Below are positions 1 through 8,850 of a stretch of DNA of 64,000 nt, piece by piece (position 1 is the stretch's first letter; every line of letters starts with the position of its first letter). The stretch lies in assembly GCF_003688285.1 (NCBI RefSeq), contig NZ_RCNT01000008.1, positions 124,001 through 188,000 of the forward strand, given 5' to 3'. The notes beneath the pieces are model-generated. The model was not told where the DNA came from. It did no database searches and saw only the letters and a program-made list of their open reading frames with translations. This DNA comes from Rhodophyticola porphyridii. GTDB lineage: Bacteria; Pseudomonadota; Alphaproteobacteria; Rhodobacterales; Rhodobacteraceae. A program made the position numbers and the translations under genes.

Positions 1-355
1 CGTCATCGTCATCGTCGTCATCGTCGTCATCATCATCATCATCGTCATCATCACCGCCGTTTCCGGAACCGGTGCCGCCTCCCCCGCGATCGTCGGAATC
101 GTCGCCCTGGCGCGAGGCGTAATCCCGCAGGATCGCGCCATTGCGCGGGTCCAGCACGATTTCACGAATTTCATCGCCCCTGCGGGCAACGATCCGCACA
201 CGGCCCAGCAGAGTCCGGTTTACCCGTTCGATGGTGTAACCCAGCGCTCTCAACTGGGCGACGACCTGATCGGCCGCGCTGGCTTGCGCCGTTGCAGCCC
301 CGGTTCCAAGCAACAGGGCACCCATGGCTGCAAGCAATTCTCTTCGCGTTATCAT
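1..355 (-). CDS. Secreted PepSY-like protein with poly-aspartate tail (3' end cut by window edge)
   Basis: About 118 residues are visible before the frame runs off the left edge. The protein starts with a Tat-like signal peptide (Arg-Arg at residues 4-5, then a hydrophobic stretch, with a cleavage-like ATA-QA around residue 23). A short PepSY-like module follows, containing RVRIVARRGDEIREIVLDP and a GAILRDY turn. A Gly-rich linker then leads into at least 17 consecutive Asp codons. A GGAGG lies just 3 nt before the ATG. It is followed on the other side by a second gene of the same design, so the two look like tandem paralogues. Function is unknown. The acidic tail suggests divalent-cation binding outside the cytoplasm (inference). 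The GAC/GAT codon run is also a slippage-prone simple repeat. Confidence 0.7.
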   Translation of the reverse strand, partial: MITRRELLAAMGALLLGTGAATAQASAADQVVAQLRALGYTIERVNRTLLGRVRIVARRGDEIREIVLDPRNGAILRDYASRQGDDSDDRGGGGTGSGNGGDDDDDDDDDDDDDDDDD

Positions 356-438
356 CTGCCTCCGATCCCGTTGATGCAATCACCCCGACGCCGGGACGCC
401 GGGGGGATCCGCAATGATCTTAGCGCCGGACGACGGGC

Positions 439-912
439 TTAGTCGTCGTCATAATCGTCGTCATCGTCATCGTAATCGCCGCTGTCATCGCTGCTGTCAT
501 CGCCGTAATCGCCATCGTCGTCATCATCATAGTCATCATCGTCATCGTCGTAGCTGCTGTCGTCATCATCATCGTCGCGATAATCATCGTCATCGTCATC
601 GTCGTCATCATAATCGTCGTCATCGCTGTCATCGCTGTTCCAGCGGTCGCTGTCATCATCCGCGTACTCGTCGATATCGGAGTCAAGCAACTGGCCGTCG
701 CGCGAATAGGTGAAATCGCCCTCGAACCCGGCGCCATAGGCATCCACGTCGATTTCGTTGCGCTCGATGTCGATCTCGATGCGCTGGAAACCCTGCGCGC
801 TCAATTCGGCGACAATGCTGTCGATCACCGATTGCGGCACGGCAAGGGCGGGTGCTGCGCCGATCAGAAGGGCGGCGGTGGAGGCGGTCATGAACTTGGC
901 GGTCTTGGTCAT
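439..912 (-). CDS. Secreted PepSY-like protein with long Asp-rich tail
   Basis: 157 residues. An AAGGAG ribosome binding site sits about 7 nt before the ATG, which is why this start is preferred over the longer upstream frame. Residues 1-24 form a Sec signal peptide ending in APALA. Residues 25-75 are a single PepSY-like unit (VIDSIVAELSAQGFQ, then IEIDIERNEIDVDAYG, then FTYSRDGQLLDSD). From about residue 78 to the end the protein is almost entirely Asp, with scattered Tyr, Ser, Arg and Gly. It is the upstream neighbour of a similar gene in the same orientation. It probably acts in the periplasm or outside the cell. PepSY domains are often protease-inhibitory or regulatory in known families, but the role here is not known. 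Confidence 0.75.
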   Translation of the reverse strand: MTKTAKFMTASTAALLIGAAPALAVPQSVIDSIVAELSAQGFQRIEIDIERNEIDVDAYGAGFEGDFTYSRDGQLLDSDIDEYADDDSDRWNSDDSDDDDYDDDDDDDDDYRDDDDDDSSYDDDDDDYDDDDDGDYGDDSSDDSGDYDDDDDDYDDD

Positions 913-1104
913 CGGTCTGTCTCCTTTTTGTCGGGTTTCGGCCTGACCGGTGCGCGGCCATGGCATGCAGACAGGATGGCCTTTCCACCGGCACCCTTCG
1001 ATCCGCGGCAGGTTTATCCGCCGCCGATTAAACTTCAGGCCCAGAATAGACCGGGGCATCCCGCAGCCCCATAGACCGCAGGTTTATGCGCGCCCGGGCC
1101 GCAC

Positions 1105-1134
1105 AACGACAAACGGCGCCCCGGGGAAGCGCCG
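1105..1134 (-). terminator. Probable intrinsic terminator after trpB
   Basis: On the minus strand a CGGCGC/GCGCCG stem (1129-1134 with 1114-1119, loop of 9 nt) is followed by a T-rich TTTGTCGTT. It lies 43 nt past the trpB stop and fits a weak Rho-independent terminator. Confidence 0.45.
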
Positions 1135-1176
1135 CTTTCAACCTTTGGTCTATGCGACCGGCAGGGGTCGGGCGGC

Positions 1177-2406
1177 CTACCCGGCCTCCATCTCCCAGCC
1201 CAGTGCCTTTGCCACGGTGAAAATGTCCTTATCGCCGCGCCCGCACATGTTCATGATGATCAGATGATCCCGGGGCAGTTCCGGCGCGATCTTCATCACA
1301 TGGGCCAGCGCGTGGCTGGGCTCCAGCGCCGGGATGATCCCTTCCTGCTCACAACAGAGCTGAAACGCCTCCAGCGCCTCGCGGTCGGTGATCGACACAT
1401 ATTGTGCCCGCCCGATATCGTGAAGCCACGAATGCTCCGGCCCGATGCCGGGATAATCGAGCCCGGCGGAGATCGAGTAGCCTTCGAGAATCTGGCCGTC
1501 ATCGTCCTGCAGCAGATACGTGCGGTTGCCATGCAGCACGCCGGGCCGCCCGCCGGTCAGCGACGCGCAATGCTCCATCCGGTCGTTCACGCCCTTGCCG
1601 CCGGCCTCCACCCCGATGATCTGCACATCCTTGTCGTCGAGAAACGGAAAGAACAGGCCCATGGCGTTCGAGCCGCCGCCGATCGCCGCGATTATCGTGT
1701 CGGGCAGCCGGCCCTCGGCGGCCATCATCTGTTCCTTGGCCTCCTTGCCGATGATCGCCTGAAAATCGCGGACCATCGCCGGATAGGGATGCGGGCCCGC
1801 CACGGTGCCGATGCAGTAGAACGTATCGCGCACATTGGTCACCCAGTCGCGCAACGCGTCGTTCATCGCGTCTTTCAACGTGCCCCGCCCGCTGATGACA
1901 GGGATCACCTCGGCACCAAGAAGCTTCATGCGGAAGACGTTCGGCGCCTGGCGCTCCACGTCATGGGCACCCATGTAGACCACGCATTTCAGCCCGAATT
2001 TGGCGCAGACCGTTGCGGTTGCCACGCCATGCTGCCCGGCGCCCGTCTCCGCGATGATCCGGGTCTTGCCCATGCGGCGGGCCAGAATGATCTGGCCCAG
2101 CACGTTGTTGATCTTGTGCGCACCGGTATGGTTCAGCTCGTCGCGCTTGAGGTAGATCTTCGCGCCGCCCAGCGTCTCGGTCAAACGCTCGGCAAAATAG
2201 AGCGGCGACGGGCGGCCCACGTAATGGGTCCAGAGATCATGCATCTCGTCCCAGAAGCTCTGGTCCGTCTTGGCGTATTCATACTGCCTTTCCAGTTCCA
2301 GGATCAGCGGCATCAGCGTTTCCGACACGAACCGGCCGCCAAAATCGCCGAAGCGCCCGTCTTCGTCCGGGCCGCTCATGAAACTGTTCAGTCTGTCGTC
2401 AGGCAT
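1177..2406 (-). CDS. trpB: Tryptophan synthase beta chain
   Basis: 409 residues, normal for TrpB. It condenses indole with L-serine to make tryptophan, using PLP, in a complex with TrpA. The PLP lysine is in HTGAHKIN (Lys98), and the phosphate-binding GGGSNA is at about residues 243-248. The catalytic Glu region and the substrate tunnel segments are intact. It is the last gene of a leftward group ihfB, lapA-like, trpF, trpB. trpA is not in the window immediately downstream, so the alpha subunit must be encoded elsewhere or beyond the window. Confidence 0.97.
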   Translation of the reverse strand: MPDDRLNSFMSGPDEDGRFGDFGGRFVSETLMPLILELERQYEYAKTDQSFWDEMHDLWTHYVGRPSPLYFAERLTETLGGAKIYLKRDELNHTGAHKINNVLGQIILARRMGKTRIIAETGAGQHGVATATVCAKFGLKCVVYMGAHDVERQAPNVFRMKLLGAEVIPVISGRGTLKDAMNDALRDWVTNVRDTFYCIGTVAGPHPYPAMVRDFQAIIGKEAKEQMMAAEGRLPDTIIAAIGGGSNAMGLFFPFLDDKDVQIIGVEAGGKGVNDRMEHCASLTGGRPGVLHGNRTYLLQDDDGQILEGYSISAGLDYPGIGPEHSWLHDIGRAQYVSITDREALEAFQLCCEQEGIIPALEPSHALAHVMKIAPELPRDHLIIMNMCGRGDKDIFTVAKALGWEMEAG

Positions 2407-2524
2407 GTGCCGACCTCCGGTTTGGGCTCCGGCCCCGCTCTCGCGCTGACCGGTTCCTTTTCTTTGGGGTTGAGATATCGCGGCAGGCCCCGCGGGGCAA
2501 CGCCCCCCGGCGGGACGGCGCGGG

Positions 2525-3178
2525 TCAGCGCGGCGAGGCCACTCCTCTCAGCGCCTCGGCGAAGGCCGCGATCTTCGCGGCATCCTTCACCCCGGGCGCG
2601 CTTTCGACGCCGGAACTCACATCCACCTGCCTGGCCCCGGTCATCTCGACGGCCAGCGCGGCGTTCTGCGGCGTCAGCCCGCCTGCCAGCATCCAAGGCA
2701 CGGGCCAGCGCCGGCCCGCGATCAGCCGCCAGTCGAAAGCCAGCCCGTTGCCGCCCGGCAGACCCGCATCATCCGGCGGCTTGGTATCGACCAGAAGCTG
2801 GTCGGCAACGCGGCCATAGGCCTCCAGCTTGGGTAAATCCGCCTCCGTCGCGATCCCCACAGCCTTCATCACGGGCAAACCGTATCGCGCCTTGATCTCC
2901 GCCACGCGCGCCGGGGTTTCGGCACCGTGAAGCTGAAGCATGTCCAGCGGCACCCGATCGACGATCCGATCCAGAAAATCGTTATCAGCATCGACCACCA
3001 GCGCCACCTTGGCTATGCCCGGCGGCACCTCCAAAGCCAACTCCCGCGCCTCGGCAACCGTGACCGCCCGCGGAGATCTGGCAAAGAAATTGAAGGCCAC
3101 GTAGCGCGCGCCAGCGACCGCCGCCGCCGCGACATCTTCTGGCCTGCGCAGACCGCAGAATTTGATTGCAATGTCCAT
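2525..3178 (-). CDS. trpF: Phosphoribosylanthranilate isomerase
   Basis: 217 residues from the ATG at 3178. A GTG at 3187 is in frame and directly abuts the previous stop, so it could add three residues. It is a TIM-barrel enzyme converting N-(5-phosphoribosyl)anthranilate to CdRP in tryptophan synthesis. The catalytic Cys is in KFCG near the N-terminus and the catalytic Asp is in LLVDTKPP. It is followed by trpB 118 nt downstream in the same direction, consistent with co-expression of two tryptophan enzymes. Confidence 0.95.
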   Translation of the reverse strand: MDIAIKFCGLRRPEDVAAAAVAGARYVAFNFFARSPRAVTVAEARELALEVPPGIAKVALVVDADNDFLDRIVDRVPLDMLQLHGAETPARVAEIKARYGLPVMKAVGIATEADLPKLEAYGRVADQLLVDTKPPDDAGLPGGNGLAFDWRLIAGRRWPVPWMLAGGLTPQNAALAVEMTGARQVDVSSGVESAPGVKDAAKIAAFAEALRGVASPR

Positions 3179-3187
3179 CACCGGCAC

Positions 3188-3550
3188 TTAGCGCGAAGAG
3201 CCGGTATCCTCAAGCAGGGCCAGCACGTCGTCCTTGCCCTCGTTGGCCCGGCCTTTCAGGCCCTCAACCTCGCGTTCAAGGCGCTGCTTGTCGCGGCGCT
3301 GCGTCTTCGCCTCGACCCGGTGGCGATGCTCGCGCAGCCATTCCCATACGAAGCCCACCAGAAGGCCCAGAACGACACCGCCGAAGATGACCAGGAAAAG
3401 CGGCAGCTCGATCGCGTAGGACCAGCCGAACCAGAGTGCAAGATTTTCGGGCAGCACCTCCAGCAGAACCGGTTCGCGATTGGCCAGTGCAAGCACGACC
3501 AGTCCAAGCGCGACCAGCACCAGAAATGCGTATTTGAAATAGCGGATCAC
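3188..3550 (-). CDS. LapA-domain membrane protein
   Basis: 120 residues. Two hydrophobic segments (about 7-24 and 50-70) are separated by a short NREPVLLEVLPENL loop, then a charged, probably coiled-coil cytoplasmic tail (75-105). This is the layout of the LapA (lipopolysaccharide assembly protein A) domain family, named from E. coli LapA, which works with LapB in the inner membrane to tune LPS synthesis. It lies 14 nt after ihfB and touches trpF, so these genes are likely one transcript. The LPS role is inferred from the family. Confidence 0.8.
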   Translation of the reverse strand: MIRYFKYAFLVLVALGLVVLALANREPVLLEVLPENLALWFGWSYAIELPLFLVIFGGVVLGLLVGFVWEWLREHRHRVEAKTQRRDKQRLEREVEGLKGRANEGKDDVLALLEDTGSSR

Positions 3551-3564
3551 GTCACCCTAGCCTT

Positions 3565-3852
3565 TCAGCCGTCATGCCCGTTCAACCGATCCCGTAGCAG
3601 CTTGCCGGCCTTGAAGAAAGGCACATGCTTCTCCTCGACCGTGACGCTTTCACCGGTCCGCGGATTCCGGCCAACCCGGGCGTCGCGTTTTTTGACCGAA
3701 AACGCGCCGAACCCTCTGAGCTCGACCCGATTGCCCTTGGCCATAGCCTCGATAATCTCTTCGAAAATCGCGTTCACGATGCGCTCAACATCGCGCTGGT
3801 AGAGATGCGGGTTCTCCTCCGCAAGCTTGGTGATCAGCTCCGAGCGTATCAT
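3565..3852 (-). CDS. ihfB: Integration host factor subunit beta
   Basis: 95 residues, typical for IhfB, starting at MIRSELI with a strong GGGAGGG ribosome binding site in front. It belongs to the HU/IHF family: an N-terminal helical dimerisation part, a FGAFSVKKR segment, and the DNA-bending arm with GRNPRTGE around residue 60-67, whose proline intercalates in DNA. It forms a heterodimer with IhfA and bends specific DNA sites. A TATAGT -10-like element lies about 40 nt upstream (3889-3894), but no clear -35 is seen. Confidence 0.95.
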   Translation of the reverse strand: MIRSELITKLAEENPHLYQRDVERIVNAIFEEIIEAMAKGNRVELRGFGAFSVKKRDARVGRNPRTGESVTVEEKHVPFFKAGKLLRDRLNGHDG

Positions 3853-4083
3853 CCTGTCCCTCCCAGGTAGTGCGCAGCAATTCTGATGACTATAGGCCGA
3901 TTGGCCGCGCGGCGGAACTGAAAAGCCGCATCCGATTTGCGAAACTCTGCCGGTATCGCCCTGTTTGGACGGGGAAATCACCGATGATCGGCAATCCGCC
4001 GCCTTCGGTGGGGGATATGGCTCACCTCTCACCATTTCGTGATTCGGCGGATCGGCGGGGCCGCGGGCGGGCAGGAACTTGTC

Positions 4084-4160
4084 TGGCGATCCCTGAAGGA
4101 CTCGAACCCTCAACCTGCTGATTAGAAGTCAGCTGCTCTATCCAGTTGAGCTAAGGGACC
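4084..4160 (-). tRNA. tRNA-Arg (anticodon TCT)
   Basis: A 77-nt cloverleaf on the minus strand with an encoded CCA. The acceptor GGTCCCT pairs with AGGGATC (one G-U pair). The anticodon stem GCTGA/TCAGC encloses loop CTTCTAA, giving anticodon TCT for AGA codons. The T-arm GGTTCGAGTCC is standard. Confidence 0.96.
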
Positions 4161-4272
4161 GCTCGACGATCAGTTACGCCTTCACGGGGCCGAGGTCCAG
4201 ATGCGGGTGGCATGCGGGTGGCTGCCCCGCGACCGGTTCGCCGAAGGACGCCACCGGAAACGCCGCCGGATC

Positions 4273-4584
4273 CTAATGGGTCCAGGCACCGCGCCGGTCG
4301 GTGGCGAAATTCTCACCATAGCCGCGCGGGCGGATGTTCGGTTTGCGTGTCTTCGGCTGGATCACCACCGCGTCGATCCCGTTTTCGGCGGCATAATCCC
4401 GCGCGGCCTCCAGCGTTTCGAAATGCAGATGCACCTGACTGTTCATGTCGTCGGAACTGGTCCAGCCCATGAGCGGGTCCACCTGACGGGCCGAGGCAGG
4501 CGCGAATTCCAGAACCCATTGCCTCGTTTTGGCCGTGCCCGAGGACATGGCGGTCTTGGCAGGTTTGTAGATGCGTGCACGCAT
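4273..4584 (-). CDS. NDUFS4-type complex I accessory subunit (ETC complex I subunit conserved region)
   Basis: 103 residues, full length for the alphaproteobacterial family. It begins [16 protein letters not shown], followed by WVLEFAP, a GWTSSDD segment, and the [19 protein letters not shown] motif shared with mitochondrial NDUFS4 (18-kDa subunit). In alphaproteobacteria this is a supernumerary subunit of NADH:ubiquinone oxidoreductase, bound to the hydrophilic arm. It stands alone next to tRNA-Arg, away from a nuo operon, as is usual for the gene. Confidence 0.92.
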   Translation of the reverse strand: MRARIYKPAKTAMSSGTAKTRQWVLEFAPASARQVDPLMGWTSSDDMNSQVHLHFETLEAARDYAAENGIDAVVIQPKTRKPNIRPRGYGENFATDRRGAWTH

Positions 4585-5215
4585 GGGCGTCTCTCCGGAT
4601 GTCTCGCGCTCTTATCGGAAATTCCGGTCTGTCACGCAATGCGCCATCTTTGCGCGGCGATCACTCTTGCTTTCGCGCGGAGCGGCACAAGAAGCCGCAG
4701 CAGGTCCCGGCCCTGATCGACGGATCCGCAATTCGGCCGCGTGAAACAGAGACAGGCCGCCTGCCCTCGTATCGAGGTTCCGGCTATCCACTCGTGGCCG
4801 GTCGGCACTGGATGCAAGTAGACGATCGGGCGTCCGTTGCGCACCGCAGGGACATGACCGGGACATCTGCAACTGCAATGCGCATGGCGGTGCTTCGCGC
4901 AGGTCATGCGTCGAGATCTGGCGGAATACGGCGGAGTATCAGGCGGGAGGAGAAGTGGGTTGCCAACCCGGCTCGAGGGAGCGAGGGGTGGGGTGGGTGC
5001 ACGAACCCGGTTGGCAACCGCTTCTGCTGCTTGCCAAAAAAGATTATGACGCCGATAGGGTCATTGCAATCAAAAATTCTCCTTAAGGTTGTGCTTATTT
5101 GTCTCAAACTCGAGCAGTTTTGTTAACCGTCCGGCAAGGTTTGCCGGGCGGCTGTCAGCATGAGATGAGCAGACCCTTGAACAGGAACAAAATAAGATCA
5201 TTCTAAGGCTGTCCC
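4585..5215. other. Intergenic region upstream of uvrB
   Basis: 631 bp with no convincing gene on either strand. The first half has normal high GC. The last 180 bp is strikingly AT-richer, for example 5035-5125. It contains the long inverted repeat at 4951-5025 and a second tight hairpin at 5127-5151 (CCGTCCGGCAA / TTGCCGGGCGG with a 3-nt loop) that lacks a U tract. No alphaproteobacterial SOS box (GTTC-N7-GTTC) was found upstream of uvrB. Confidence 0.5.
4951..5025. repeat. Imperfect 20-bp inverted repeat
   Basis: The left arm 4951-4971 (core GGTTGCCAACC) and right arm 5007-5025 (core GGTTGGCAACC) are almost fully complementary, with one base missing in the right arm. They are separated by a 35-bp G-rich spacer. 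Transcribed either way it would form a long stem-loop. There is no U-run at the 3' side on the plus strand, so it is not a simple terminator. Confidence 0.55.
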
Positions 5216-5227
5216 ATGAGGTCCGTG

Positions 5228-7423
5228 ATGCATAACAACTCCCCCGAACAGATGCCCGTCCTGAACCGCTCCGTGGATGAAGTCCGCGCGCGGGCCAAGC
5301 TGGAAGGGGGTAAACGGTTCATTCTGAAAACGGAATTCGAACCTGCGGGCGACCAGCCCACCGCGATCGCGGAGCTGGCGGCGGGGATTCGCGAGGGCGA
5401 CCAGAATCAGGTGCTGCTCGGCGCGACCGGAACCGGCAAGACCTTCACCATGGCGAAAGTCATCGAGGAGACCCAGAGACCGGCGATCATCCTCGCCCCG
5501 AACAAGACGCTGGCCGCGCAACTCTACGGCGAGTTCAAGGGCTTCTTCCCGGAAAACGCGGTGGAGTACTTCGTGAGCTATTATGACTACTACCAGCCCG
5601 AGGCCTATGTGGCGCGCTCCGACACCTATATCGAGAAGGAAAGCCAGATCAACGAACAGATCGACCGGATGCGCCACTCGGCCACCCGCGCCCTTCTGGA
5701 GCGTGACGATGTGATCATCGTGGCCTCGGTCAGTTGCATCTACGGCATCGGGTCGGTCGAGACCTATGGCGCGATGACCCAGGACCTGATTGCGGGCAAG
5801 GAGTACGATCAGCGCAAGGTGATGGCCGATCTGATCGCGCAGCAATACCGCCGCAACGATCAGGCGTTCCAGCGCGGTAGCTTCCGGGTGCGCGGCGACA
5901 GTCTGGAGATCTGGCCCGCACACCTGGATGACCGGGCGTGGAAGCTCTCCTTCTTCGGCGAAGAACTGGAAAGCATCACCGAGTTCGATCCGTTGACAGG
6001 CGAGAAAACCGACACGTTCGAAAAGGTCCGGGTCTACGCAAACTCCCACTACGTCACGCCGCGACCCACGATGCAGCAGGCCATCAAGGGCATCAAGGCA
6101 GAGCTGCAAACCCGGCTTGACCAGCTTGTCGGTGAGGGAAAGCTGCTTGAGGCTCAACGGCTTGAGCAACGCACCAATTTCGATCTGGAGATGCTGGAGG
6201 CAACCGGCGTCTGCAACGGGATCGAGAACTATTCGCGCTACCTGACGGGTCGCGCCCCCGGAGAACCGCCACCGACGCTGTTTGAATACATCCCCGACAA
6301 TGCCATCGTCTTTGCGGACGAATCCCACGTGTCCGTCCCGCAGATCGGCGGGATGTATCGTGGCGACTACCGGCGGAAATTCACCCTGGCCGAGCACGGG
6401 TTCCGCCTGCCGTCCTGCATGGATAACCGACCGCTGAAATTCGAGGAATGGGACGCAATGCGCCCGCAATCGGTTTTCGTCTCCGCCACGCCGCAGGCCT
6501 GGGAGATCGAGCAGGCCGGCGGTGTCTTCACCGAACAGGTCATCCGGCCCACGGGGCTGCTGGACCCGATGGTGGAAATCCGGCCCGTGGAGATGCAGGT
6601 GGACGACCTGCTGGACGAGGTGCGCCGCGTCACCGCGGACGGGTTCCGCACCCTGGTCACGACGCTGACCAAACGCATGGCCGAGGATTTGACCGAATAC
6701 ATGCACGAACAGGGCATCAAGGTACGCTACATGCATTCCGATATCGACACGCTGGAGCGGATCGAGATCCTGCGCGACCTTCGGCTGGGCGCGTTCGACG
6801 TGTTGATCGGGATCAACCTCTTGCGCGAGGGGCTCGATATCCCGGAATGCGGGCTGGTGGCCATTCTGGACGCGGACAAGGAAGGTTTCCTCCGCTCGGA
6901 AACCTCGCTGGTGCAGACCATCGGGCGCGCGGCGCGGAACGCCGAGGGGCGGGTGATCATGTATGCCGACCGTATCACCGGCTCGATGGAACGCGCGATG
7001 GGCGAGACCGACCGGCGGCGTGCCAAGCAGATCGCCTATAACGAGGCGCACGGGATCACCCCCGCGACGGTGAAAAAGAACGTCGAGGATATTCTGGCGG
7101 GCCTTTACAAGGGCGACGTGGACATGAACCGGGTGACCGCGAAGGTGGACAAGCCACTCCATGGGGCCAATCTGGAAACGGTGCTGAACGGGTTGCGCAT
7201 GGATATGCGGAAGGCCGCCGAGAACCTGGAATTCGAAGAGGCCGCGCGGCTGAGGGACGAGATCAAGCGGCTGGAAACCGTGGATCTTGTGATTTCGGAC
7301 GACCCGCTGGCACGGCAGACGGCAGTGGAGCAGGCGGTGGATTCAGCGACCGGGACGGCCGGGCGCTCCACGGCGGGCAGGCCGGGGCAACGGGGCGGGA
7401 ATGTAAAGCGACGGAAGCGGTAA
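5228..7423 (+). CDS. uvrB: UvrABC system protein B
   Basis: About 731 residues from the ATG at 5228, which has a GAGG 6 nt upstream. An in-frame ATG at 5216 would add four residues. UvrB is the damage-verification helicase of nucleotide excision repair, loaded by UvrA and partner of UvrC. Visible features, numbered from 5216, are Walker A GATGTGKT at about 69-76, the beta-hairpin [10 protein letters not shown] at about 122-131 that clamps the strand, a DESH Walker B near 365, helicase motifs [11 protein letters not shown] and QTIGRAARN, and a C-terminal UVR domain (about 655-692) that contacts UvrC. It is monocistronic here. The C-terminus ends in a basic KRRKR. Confidence 0.97.
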   Translation: MHNNSPEQMPVLNRSVDEVRARAKLEGGKRFILKTEFEPAGDQPTAIAELAAGIREGDQNQVLLGATGTGKTFTMAKVIEETQRPAIILAPNKTLAAQLYGEFKGFFPENAVEYFVSYYDYYQPEAYVARSDTYIEKESQINEQIDRMRHSATRALLERDDVIIVASVSCIYGIGSVETYGAMTQDLIAGKEYDQRKVMADLIAQQYRRNDQAFQRGSFRVRGDSLEIWPAHLDDRAWKLSFFGEELESITEFDPLTGEKTDTFEKVRVYANSHYVTPRPTMQQAIKGIKAELQTRLDQLVGEGKLLEAQRLEQRTNFDLEMLEATGVCNGIENYSRYLTGRAPGEPPPTLFEYIPDNAIVFADESHVSVPQIGGMYRGDYRRKFTLAEHGFRLPSCMDNRPLKFEEWDAMRPQSVFVSATPQAWEIEQAGGVFTEQVIRPTGLLDPMVEIRPVEMQVDDLLDEVRRVTADGFRTLVTTLTKRMAEDLTEYMHEQGIKVRYMHSDIDTLERIEILRDLRLGAFDVLIGINLLREGLDIPECGLVAILDADKEGFLRSETSLVQTIGRAARNAEGRVIMYADRITGSMERAMGETDRRRAKQIAYNEAHGITPATVKKNVEDILAGLYKGDVDMNRVTAKVDKPLHGANLETVLNGLRMDMRKAAENLEFEEAARLRDEIKRLETVDLVISDDPLARQTAVEQAVDSATGTAGRSTAGRPGQRGGNVKRRKR

Positions 7424-7656
7424 GCGCACCGAGGGCCCAATGCCTGCGCGTGGGGTGGCGGTCCGACCGGCATTCTGTGCGCTTCTTGCCAGCCAAATGC
7501 GGATGAAGTCAGAGCGATACGTTGCTCCAACCAGATCGCCAGGCCTCCGGGACGGGCGGGCGGTGGCGCGTCGGCCCGAAACCCGCCGAGGGCGCGCTTC
7601 GCGCCTTTCTCACCGACCGGAGAGCAAATCGCCCCTATCCAAGACTTCGCCCCCTC

Positions 7657-8157
7657 CTACGCCGCTTCATCCAACCAAAGCTTCCCGTCCCGAAACCCGC
7701 CGCGCAGCAAGTGGCCCGTCTCCTTCACCTCTGGAAAATCCCCCGCCCAATCGCTGAACCGGTCATTCGTGATCACCTTTCCACCCACATCCCGCGCGGC
7801 GGCGAGGATGATCGGGTCTGCCGGCTGCCCCTTAGGGACCACAAGCACACGGCTTGCGGGCAGCTTCAGTAGCTCTGCGAAATGACGGTCGTCGAGATAT
7901 CTGTTGACCAGCTTGTAACCCGCGTTGGCGTCGAACACGATCCCGGGCTGGAACCCTTTCGCCTTGAGCGCGGAGATGACGATTTGGAGGGTCCTGAGCT
8001 TCGGCGCTTCCCCGTCCCAATGCATCACGTTCGAGCCATCGATGACGACCGGCTTGCCCCGCCCCTTGTGCCTGCGGACGAGGACGAGCAACAGCAACAG
8101 CACCGCAAGAAAGCCGCATGCGGTGGCAAGAACGGCGATGTCGGAAATATAAAGCAT
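7657..8157 (-). CDS. Membrane-anchored NYN/Zc3h12a-like ribonuclease domain protein
   Basis: 166 residues. One N-terminal transmembrane helix (about 7-28) is followed by a basic RRHKGRGK stop-transfer and a PIN-fold NYN/Zc3h12a-like domain. Candidate acidic catalytic residues are Asp40 in VVIDGSNVM, Asp76 in VFDANAGYK, Asp114 in GQPADPII and Asp132 in ITNDRFSDW. This is the pattern of metal-dependent RNases such as Regnase-1. A membrane-bound RNase facing the cytoplasm is the likely design (inference). No operon partner is evident. Confidence 0.75.
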   Translation of the reverse strand: MLYISDIAVLATACGFLAVLLLLLVLVRRHKGRGKPVVIDGSNVMHWDGEAPKLRTLQIVISALKAKGFQPGIVFDANAGYKLVNRYLDDRHFAELLKLPASRVLVVPKGQPADPIILAAARDVGGKVITNDRFSDWAGDFPEVKETGHLLRGGFRDGKLWLDEAA

Positions 8158-8311
8158 TGGGCCCGTCTATTGGATCAGTGTGTCGGGGTCAGAGCGCCGG
8201 GATCGAGACGCGAACGCGAAGGATCATCCACCCCCCGAAAGCGATTAGAAGGGGTAAAGAGAAACCGCTTTACATAAATTTGATCCATGGTTGCAACCTG
8301 GCATCCCCGCG

Positions 8312-8665
8312 TCACACCCCCAACTCCGCCCGCCTCTTCTTCGTCATCCCCGCCACGACCAGCCGGTAACTCTCCTCGATATGCTCATGCAGCATCTCGT
8401 CGCTCATCGCCCCGTCCTCGTAGACCTGAAGCCATGTCATGCCCCGCGATGCAAGATAGGGTGCAGGGCGGATGCCGGGCTCGCCGCCAAGCACCTCGAA
8501 CGCGATCTTTCCGACCTTGAACGTGAAGGCGTCCTGTCCGTCGTTCCAGCCGCAGATCGCAAAGACCTTTTCGCCCACCTTCCACACATCTGCATTGCCC
8601 CACTGGACCACGTGGGAGGTTGCCTTGAGACCGGCGCAGAACCGGTTGAACTGATCGCGTGTCAT
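8312..8665 (-). CDS. MmcQ/YjbR family DNA-binding protein
   Basis: 117 residues starting MTRDQFNRFCAGL. This matches the MmcQ/YjbR (CyaY-like fold) family: an N-terminal helix, HVVQWGNADVWKVGEKVFA, FTFKVG, and the C-terminal WLQVYEDGAMSDEMLHEHIEESYRLVVAGMTKK. Family members bind DNA in vitro and have no firmly known role. The start was chosen at MTRDQF because the upstream frame extension has no family similarity. It is divergent from the membrane protein gene on the other strand. Confidence 0.85.
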   Translation of the reverse strand: MTRDQFNRFCAGLKATSHVVQWGNADVWKVGEKVFAICGWNDGQDAFTFKVGKIAFEVLGGEPGIRPAPYLASRGMTWLQVYEDGAMSDEMLHEHIEESYRLVVAGMTKKRRAELGV

Positions 8666-8850
8666 GGCCCGACCCTGCCCAGCCCGGCCGGCGGAGGCAA
8701 GCGATCTTCGAAGGCGCGCGCGCCCCGCAGGCGCACCCGGATCCGTGCAAATACACGCGCCCTGCCCTTCCAATTCCCCCAAGCGACCCCATTCCTGCCC
8801 GAAATCGCGCCTAATTCCAGCCAGAGCAAAACAGACCGGGACAGATACAC

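Noticed and set aside
1-660. Dense short tandem repeats resembling a repeat array or CRISPR
   Set aside because: The repeats are GAC/GAT codons in frame in two signal-peptide proteins; there are no constant repeats with unique spacers.
5127-5151. Hairpin CCGTCCGGCAA/TTGCCGGGCGG as a terminator
   Set aside because: Strong stem but no U tract on either strand; kept only as a structural note.
5170-5215. GAAC-x-x-GAAC near uvrB as an SOS box
   Set aside because: Alphaproteobacterial LexA sites need GTTC-N7-GTTC; the spacing here is 2, not 7.
5198-7162. 654-codon open frame antisense to uvrB
   Set aside because: Shadow frame caused by GC-rich codon structure; His/Arg/Leu-rich translation without domains.
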